Of a stretch of DNA of 9,551 nucleotides, positions 5,598 to 9,551 are shown one piece after another. The DNA is from CAYSPU01 sp964432995 (GTDB lineage Bacteria; Verrucomicrobiota; Verrucomicrobiia; Limisphaerales; JAHDYP01). Every line of letters starts with the position of its first letter. The first letter of the stretch is position 1. Position numbers and translations under genes: made by a program. Under the pieces are notes generated by a model. The model did not search any database. It worked only from the letters and a program-made list of their open reading frames with translations, and was not told the DNA's origin. The stretch spans positions 1-9,551 of the forward strand of contig CAYSPU010000227.1 in the NCBI GenBank assembly GCA_964432995.1, written 5' to 3'.

Positions 5598-6215
5598 TCA
5601 GAAGAAGCGGTAGGAGATCTTGTTCATCAGTTGTCCGGCCTCGCGGCAGCGGTCGATGATCGTCTGCAGCCGTTCTCCCAGGTCCTTCACCATGACCGTG
5701 TGCAGCGGCGTGGCCGGCGGTTGAAAGGCCTGGGCCACGATCCCGTCGGCTAGGGTCTCCGCTCGCTCCGCCATCCGCTCGAGGCGTTCATAGAGGCCCT
5801 TGATCCGATCCAGGCTCTCGAAACCCCGCAGTTGCCGGATCATGTCGAGGAGGACGTCGCTCAGTTCCTCGATCCAGGTGAAGGCCGGGCTGAAGTCCAC
5901 CGCTTCCTGTTTCTCGTCGGCCAATTCGGCCCTCTCCGCGAACTTTTTGGCCGCCGCCGTGATTTCGGCCAGGGCCGAGGCCAGGGCTTCGATGTCGGCC
6001 TTGGGCAGGCTGGCGATGATGGCATGTGAAAGGTGGGTGCGGATCTCCTCGACAATCGCGGCGCACCGTCGCACGGGCTCGTCCGCAGCCGCTGGGGGTG
6101 GCGTTTCCTCCGTGGCCTTGCGGGCCAGGAGCTTGACGCTCGCTCGGGCCTGCTCGCCACCGGCCTCGAGCAAGTCGTAGAGGCGGCCGTCCGTCAGTTC
6201 AGGGACTGGGTTCAT
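5598..6215 (-). CDS. DUF47 family (PhoU-like) phosphate-related protein
   Basis: 205 residues, wholly alpha-helical, with no membrane segment. It resembles DUF47 (PF01865), distant relatives of PhoU that usually accompany low-affinity Pit phosphate transporters. Landmarks are a first helix LYDLLEAGGEQARASVKLLA, IVEEIRTHLSHAIIASLPKADIEALASAL (the family's I-x-x-x-x-x-x-x-x-x-P-x-x-x-x-D-I-x-x-L-x-x-x-L region), and a last helical pair LGERLQTIIDRCREAGQLMNKISY. Length is typical for the family. No Pit transporter is visible; instead the gene follows phoR on the same strand after 183 bp containing a 40-bp palindrome. It could be cotranscribed with the pho operon or have its own promoter near the palindrome. 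A role as a phosphate-signalling or transporter accessory factor is inferred. ATG 6215 is chosen at the start of the helical homology; the Shine-Dalgarno is weak. Confidence 0.8.
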   Translation of the reverse strand: MNPVPELTDGRLYDLLEAGGEQARASVKLLARKATEETPPPAAADEPVRRCAAIVEEIRTHLSHAIIASLPKADIEALASALAEITAAAKKFAERAELADEKQEAVDFSPAFTWIEELSDVLLDMIRQLRGFESLDRIKGLYERLERMAERAETLADGIVAQAFQPPATPLHTVMVKDLGERLQTIIDRCREAGQLMNKISYRFF

Positions 6216-6229
6216 GCTACTGGGAATCT

Positions 6230-6269
6230 GCCTTCGTTGGCTTCAGTGTGCAAGTTGGCCTTCGTTGGC
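6230..6269. repeat. Pair of 12-bp direct repeats GCCTTCGTTGGC
   Basis: GCCTTCGTTGGC occurs exactly at 6230-6241 and 6258-6269, 28 bp apart start to start. Each copy is followed within a few bases by GTGCAA (6248-6253 and 6274-6279). The second GTGCAA lies in the left arm of the large palindrome. The pair lies 15-54 bp upstream of the DUF47 start codon, so it could be a tandem regulator site or the result of a small duplication. Confidence 0.8.
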
Positions 6270-6272
6270 CCG

Positions 6273-6312
6273 CGTGCAACCTTTTGTCGTATATACGACA
6301 AAAGGTTGCACG
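6273..6312. repeat. Perfect 40-bp palindrome between phoR and the DUF47 gene
   Basis: Left arm CGTGCAACCTTTTGTCGTAT (6273-6292) is followed with no spacer by its exact reverse complement (6293-6312). After one mismatch (6272/6313) three more G-C pairs (6269-6271 with 6314-6316) extend it. No T tract follows on either strand, so it is not a classical intrinsic terminator. As RNA it would form a very stable hairpin 87 nt after the phoR stop and 58 nt before the DUF47 ATG. As DNA, the core TTGTCGTATATACGACAA has the symmetry of a dimeric repressor operator. A small palindromic mobile repeat or an assembly artefact are alternatives. Confidence 0.95.
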
Positions 6313-6398
6313 GGGGTACGGATCGCGGCAGCGCCGACCCGGGACGGGCCGCGCCTTGGCGGACGGACGGCCGACCGTGCCAGCGGCTGTGGAGTGTG

Positions 6399-7619
6399 TC
6401 AGTCATTGGGTGTCGCGGCTTTCGAAGCGACGCCGTTCACCGCCCGCACCGGGAGGGTGAAGCGGAAGGTCGCCCCCTGGCCGGGTTGGCTTTCGAGTCC
6501 GACCTCGCCCCCATGGCACTGCACGATGTGTTTGACGATGGCCAGGCCGAGCCCGGTGCCGCCCTGTTCGCGGGAGCGCGCCTTGTCCACCCGGTAGAAC
6601 CGTTCGAAGAGGCGTTCCCGGCTGTCCGGGGGGATTCCGGGGCCGTCGTCCTGGACGGAAACCTCGATGCAGCCGGGCGCGGCGGGGCGCCCGTGGATGA
6701 CGGTGCGTCCGCCGGTCTTCCCGTATTTGATGGCGTTGTCGACGAGGTTGAAGAGGACCTGTTCGATTCGTTCGCCGTCGGCGTGCGCGAACAAGTCGGC
6801 CGGCACCTGGTTCTCGAGAGTCACGGACTTGAGTTGCGCGCGAGCCTGGAGATCCTCGACGACGCGGGCGGCGACGTTGCGGATTTGGGTGGCGCGCAGG
6901 TTCAGGGCGAGGCGTCCGGACTCGAGCTGGGAGATCGTGAGGAGGTCTTCGATGAGGAAGGTGAGGCGATCGGCGTGTTTGTCGATCGTGCCGAGGAACC
7001 GGTGCAGGACCTTAGGATCGTCCTTCGCGCCATCCAGGAGGGTCTCGACGCAGCCCTTGATGAGGGAGAGGGGGGTGCGCAGTTCGTGGCTGACGTTGGC
7101 GACGAATTCCTGACGGGTATTCTCGAGGCGCTTGATCTCGGTGAGGTCATGGAACACGAGTAACATGCCTTCCGGCTGGCCCTGAGTGTCGGCCAGCGCC
7201 TCGGCGTTCACCGCGACGCAGCGGCGGTCCAGGCCCGGCAGATACAACTCGTGTTCCGAAACCGTTTTCCCTTGGGCTACTTGTGCGGCGAGCGCGGCGA
7301 GTTCCGGCGAACGCAGGGATTCGGATAGCATCCGGCCGTGCACGTCGCCGGTTAGGCCGAACATCCGTTCGAGGACGGGATTAGCGAGTTGGATGCGGCC
7401 GGCGGCGTCGAGGAGCAGCACGCCTTCGCTGATCCGTTCCAGGATCAACCTGGTGGTCGCGTGCTGCTGGGCTTCCAGGCGGCGCTGTTCGTCCAGGGCG
7501 TCAGCGGCTTCGCGCCCGGCTCGATCCAGGTGCTCCTGGAGTCGGGCGTGACGCCCGCGCCACCAAATATGGAGGGCAACCATGCCGGCAGCGGCGAGCA
7601 GAGTGAGGAAAGGCCACAT
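6399..7619 (-). CDS. phoR: Phosphate regulon sensor histidine kinase
   Basis: A 406-residue membrane-anchored histidine kinase that would autophosphorylate and pass phosphate to the response regulator encoded 8 bp upstream. In order: one N-terminal membrane helix (2-20), a basic coiled-coil linker (21-55), a PAS domain (~56-165; ERISEGVLLLDAAGRI, ANPVLERMFG, LVFHDLTEIKRLE), the HisKA H-box FVANVSHELRTPLS with H178, then HATPase_c with N-box NLVDNAIKYG (291-300), G1 DDGPGIP (324-330), F-box LFERFYRVDKARS and G2 GGTGLGLAIVKHI (353-365). The single helix with no periplasmic loop and a PAS domain matches PhoR, which reads the Pst/PhoU state rather than an external ligand. ATG 7619 gives the membrane helix at the extreme N-terminus as in the family. 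Operon position after pstB-phoU-phoB settles the assignment. Confidence 0.93.
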   Translation of the reverse strand: MWPFLTLLAAAGMVALHIWWRGRHARLQEHLDRAGREAADALDEQRRLEAQQHATTRLILERISEGVLLLDAAGRIQLANPVLERMFGLTGDVHGRMLSESLRSPELAALAAQVAQGKTVSEHELYLPGLDRRCVAVNAEALADTQGQPEGMLLVFHDLTEIKRLENTRQEFVANVSHELRTPLSLIKGCVETLLDGAKDDPKVLHRFLGTIDKHADRLTFLIEDLLTISQLESGRLALNLRATQIRNVAARVVEDLQARAQLKSVTLENQVPADLFAHADGERIEQVLFNLVDNAIKYGKTGGRTVIHGRPAAPGCIEVSVQDDGPGIPPDSRERLFERFYRVDKARSREQGGTGLGLAIVKHIVQCHGGEVGLESQPGQGATFRFTLPVRAVNGVASKAATPND

Positions 7620-7627
7620 GGGACGAA

Positions 7628-8311
7628 TCAGCGTTCGAGGAACCGATAGCCCACGCCGCGGACGGTGTCGAGGAAGTGGGCGGCCGGGCCCAGCTTCTCC
7701 CGCAGCCGGCGCATGTGGGTGTCCACGGTGCGGGTGTCGATCAGGTTGTCGTATTCCCAGACGTCGCGCAGGAGTTGGTCCCGGGACTGGACGCGTCCGC
7801 GCCGCTGCGCCAGAAGGGCTAAGAGTTTGAACTCGGTGGCGGTCAAGTCGATGTTGCGGCCGTGGACGGTCACGCGGTGGCCGGGGATGTCGATTTCGAG
7901 ATCGCCCACATGCATCACTTCCTCCGCCTTCTCCGGGCCAGTGCCACGCCGCAGCAAGGCTTTGACCCGCAGGGTCAGTTCGCGCGGGCTGAACGGTTTG
8001 GTGACGTAATCGTCGGCGCCGAGCTCAAGGCCGAGGACGCGGTCGATCTCGGCGGCCTTGGCGGTGAGCATCAGGATCGGGATTCCAGAAGTGGCGGGGT
8101 TGCGCCGGAGGATCTTGCAGACCTCGAGCCCATCGATTTCCGGCATCATCAGGTCGAGGATGACCAGGGTGGGATTGGTCTCGCGGACCTTGCGCAGGGC
8201 TTCGGCGCCATCCTCGGCGGTGACCACATCGAAGCCGGCGTTGCTCAGGTTGAAGTCGAGGAGTTCGAGGGCGTCGGGTTCGTCGTCCACGACCAGGATT
8301 CTGGATTTCAT
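7628..8311 (-). CDS. phoB: Phosphate regulon response regulator (OmpR/PhoB family)
   Basis: A 227-residue DNA-binding response regulator. The receiver domain (1-~120) has the acidic pair D9-D10, phospho-acceptor D53 in VILDLMMPEIDG, T83 in MLTAK, and K105 in YVTKPFSPREL. The C-terminal winged helix (~132-227) has LTATEFKLLALLAQRRGRV, the recognition-helix region TRTVDTHMRRLREKLG and the end TVRGVGYRFLER. Length and domain order fit PhoB exactly. The ATG overlaps the phoU stop (ATGA, 8308-8311), implying translational coupling, and phoR begins 8 bp after its stop. It is expected to bind Pho boxes and activate pst and other phosphate-starvation genes. The promoter of this operon, where autoregulatory sites would lie, is outside the window. 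Confidence 0.93.
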   Translation of the reverse strand: MKSRILVVDDEPDALELLDFNLSNAGFDVVTAEDGAEALRKVRETNPTLVILDLMMPEIDGLEVCKILRRNPATSGIPILMLTAKAAEIDRVLGLELGADDYVTKPFSPRELTLRVKALLRRGTGPEKAEEVMHVGDLEIDIPGHRVTVHGRNIDLTATEFKLLALLAQRRGRVQSRDQLLRDVWEYDNLIDTRTVDTHMRRLREKLGPAAHFLDTVRGVGYRFLER

Positions 8312-9003
8312 GGGGGAACGGTTTCGGTTGGGCCCGGTGGGGTCGTCGCGGGAGCGAGCTTGGGATGACGGATGTCGCGGGCCTCGGCGAGGTAAACGGC
8401 TTCTTCGGCGATGTTTTTGGCGTGGTCGGCGATGCGTTCGAGGCTTTTGGAGACCACCATGAGGTGGAGGCAGCGGGTGATGTTCGCCGGTGCTTCCACC
8501 ATGAAACTGGCGAGTTCGCGATGGAGTTGACGATTCAGTTCATCGACTTCCTTGTCGGTGGGAATGACCGCCCGAGCGCGGTCGGTTTGGCCGTGCACGA
8601 AGGCGTCGAGGGCCTGGTGCAACATGGCGAGGGCGAGGGTGGCCATGCGGGGGATGTCGATGAACGGTTTCAGGGGCGGTTCTTTGCCGAGCTCGAGAGA
8701 GCGTTTGGCGATCTGGACGGCTTCGTCGCCCACCCGCTCCAGGTTCTGGGAGATCTTCATCGCCACGGTGATGAGGCGGAGGTCGCTTGCCAGCGGCGCC
8801 TTGGAGAGCAGTTGGATCGCTCGCTCGTCGACTTCCTTCTCATGCCGATCCAGCGCGTCGTCACCCTCCTTGACGGCGCGGGCAAGGTCGTCGTCGCGGT
8901 CGACCAGGGCGCGGACCGCCCGGGTGACGGCCTGGTCCGCCTGGCCGGCCATGGCCAGCAGGGTTTGTTTGAGCGCGTCGATTTCCTGTTCGAGGTGTTG
9001 CAT
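8308..9003 (-). CDS. phoU: Phosphate signalling protein PhoU
   Basis: A 231-residue all-helical cytosolic protein linking the Pst transporter to PhoR and repressing the regulon when phosphate is ample. Both three-helix repeats carry the family signature of metal-binding and turn residues: NLERVGDEAVQIAKR (about residues 86-100) in the first and SLERIADHAKNIAEEAVYL in the second. The N-terminus LEQEIDALKQTLLAMA is typical. The extra C-terminal ~25 residues (KLAPATTPPGPTETVPP) are a Pro/Thr tail beyond the usual end. ATG 9003 is 8 bp after the pstB stop; the stop overlaps phoB by 4 bp. Having phoU between pstB and phoB, with phoR behind, places transport, inhibitor and two-component system in one transcript, unlike the separate pst-phoU and phoBR operons of E. 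coli. Confidence 0.95.
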   Translation of the reverse strand: MQHLEQEIDALKQTLLAMAGQADQAVTRAVRALVDRDDDLARAVKEGDDALDRHEKEVDERAIQLLSKAPLASDLRLITVAMKISQNLERVGDEAVQIAKRSLELGKEPPLKPFIDIPRMATLALAMLHQALDAFVHGQTDRARAVIPTDKEVDELNRQLHRELASFMVEAPANITRCLHLMVVSKSLERIADHAKNIAEEAVYLAEARDIRHPKLAPATTPPGPTETVPP

Positions 9004-9011
9004 AGTTGAGC

Positions 9012-9551
9012 CTAGCCGAAGCGGCCGGTGACGTAGTCTTCGGTCTGCTTGTTGGCCGGATTGGTGAAGATCTTGCGGGTGTTGTCAAACTCGATCAGGC
9101 GGCCGAGGTAGAAGAAGGCGGTATGATCGGAGATGCGGGCGGCCTGCTGCATGTTGTGGGTGACGATGATGATGGTGAACTCCTTCTTCAGNNNNNNNNN
9201 NAATTTTTGGCGGATGTTAATGGGCTTTTTGGCGATTTTGGCGGTGGCAATCGGGTCCAGCGCCGAAGCCGGTTCGTCCATGAGGATGATCTCGGGGCGG
9301 ACGGCGATGGCGCGGGCGATGCAGAGGCGTTGCTGCTGACCGCCGGAGAGCCCCAGGGCGCTGCTGTGCAGGCGGTCCTTGACCTCATCCCAGAGCGCGG
9401 CGCTGCGGAGGCTCTGTTCGACCACGCCGTCCAGTTCGGATCGGCTGCGGATTCCGTGGAGCCGCAGGGCATAGGCGATGTTCTCGTAGATCGACTTGGG
9501 GAACGGGTTGGATTTCTGGAAGACCATGCCCACCCGTTTGCGCAGTTCGAT
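9012..9551 (-). CDS. pstB: Phosphate ABC transporter ATP-binding protein PstB, 5' end outside the window
   Basis: C-terminal ~180 residues of the ATPase of the high-affinity phosphate importer PstSCAB; the start and Walker A lie beyond position 9551. Seen in order: IELRKRVGMVFQKSNPFPKS (Q-loop), the ABC signature LSGGQQQRLCIARAIA, Walker B IILMDEPASALDP with catalytic Glu, the H-loop IIIVTHNMQQAARISD, and the typical end EDYVTGRFG. Between IATAKI and LKKEF an intact PstB has only about six residues. Here ten undetermined bases (9192-9201) plus an odd Lys/Asn-rich AKKPINIRQK stretch stand in their place, which reflects an assembly gap with faulty contig-end sequence rather than a real insertion. 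Frame continuity across the gap cannot be trusted. The gene is followed after 8 bp by phoU; pstSCA are expected to the right. Confidence 0.95.
   Translation of the reverse strand: MELRKRVGMVFQKSNPFPKSIYENIAYALRLHGIRSRSELDGVVEQSLRSAALWDEVKDRLHSSALGLSGGQQQRLCIARAIAVRPEIILMDEPASALDPIATAKIAKKPINIRQKXXXXLKKEFTIIIVTHNMQQAARISDHTAFFYLGRLIEFDNTRKIFTNPANKQTEDYVTGRFG
9192..9201. other. Assembly gap (10 N) inside pstB
   Basis: Ten undetermined bases join two contigs or reads. The right flank has short repeated units, TTTTTGGCG at 9204-9212 and 9226-9234 and ATTTTGGCG at 9235-9243, and is more AT-rich than the rest of the window. This suggests that the ~30 bases after the gap are also unreliable. Confidence 0.95.

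Noticed and set aside
6273..6312. Palindrome as an intrinsic terminator for phoR
   Set aside because: No run of T follows the stem on the minus strand or on the plus strand, so the classical signal is missing; kept instead as an unexplained repeat.
6033..7163. Plus-strand open frame of about 376 codons opposite phoR
   Set aside because: Crosses the palindrome and the phoR coding region, has no motif, and is explained by third-position GC bias of phoR.
7862..9009. Plus-strand open frames opposite phoB and phoU
   Set aside because: Pure shadows of the two conserved minus-strand genes, Gly/Val/Asp/Glu-rich without domains.
1..9551. CRISPR array, tRNA or rRNA genes, integrase or attachment sites
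   Set aside because: Looked for repeated spacer-like units, cloverleaf ends and recombinase motifs on both strands; none was found.

Overview
This is a GC-rich bacterial window (estimated by eye in the low to mid 60s % G+C) with 10 N at 9192-9201, so it comes from a scaffolded draft or metagenome assembly. Gene content suggests the Verrucomicrobiota (PVC group): an orphan DUF772-type transposase N-domain protein, a small starch-binding-fold-like protein with a Pro/Lys-rich tail, and a fused pstB-phoU-phoB-phoR operon. The taxonomic call is inference; no rRNA or tRNA gene is present.

Left third (1-3596, + strand): an intrinsic terminator of an upstream gene, then a three-gene phosphonate cassette. 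It comprises an OPA-type major facilitator transporter with both phosphate-clamp arginines, a HAD hydrolase of the PhnX-like (phosphonatase-like) family, and 2-aminoethylphosphonate--pyruvate transaminase PhnW. Together they would import a phosphonate, transaminate it to an aldehyde and hydrolyse its C-P bond, releasing phosphate.

Middle (3597-5571): accessory ground. On the minus strand lie a starch-binding-fold-like protein and an orphan transposase N-domain protein. Next is a decayed remnant of a cell-envelope energy-transduction operon (TonB/TolA C-terminal domain, apparently frameshifted, overlapping the first ~29 codons of exbD). A plus-strand gene for a histone-H1-like lysine/alanine-rich protein follows.

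Right half (5598-9551, minus strand): a phosphate-starvation operon read right to left, pstB (cut by the window edge and by the assembly gap), phoU, phoB, phoR, then a DUF47 (PhoU-like) protein. The spacings are 8 bp, a 4-bp overlap and 8 bp, so pstB-phoU-phoB-phoR is surely one transcript. The DUF47 gene is set off by 183 bp holding a perfect 40-bp palindrome and a pair of 12-bp direct repeats. Phosphate sensing and uptake on the right and phosphonate use on the left make this a phosphorus-acquisition neighbourhood interrupted by a rearranged segment.
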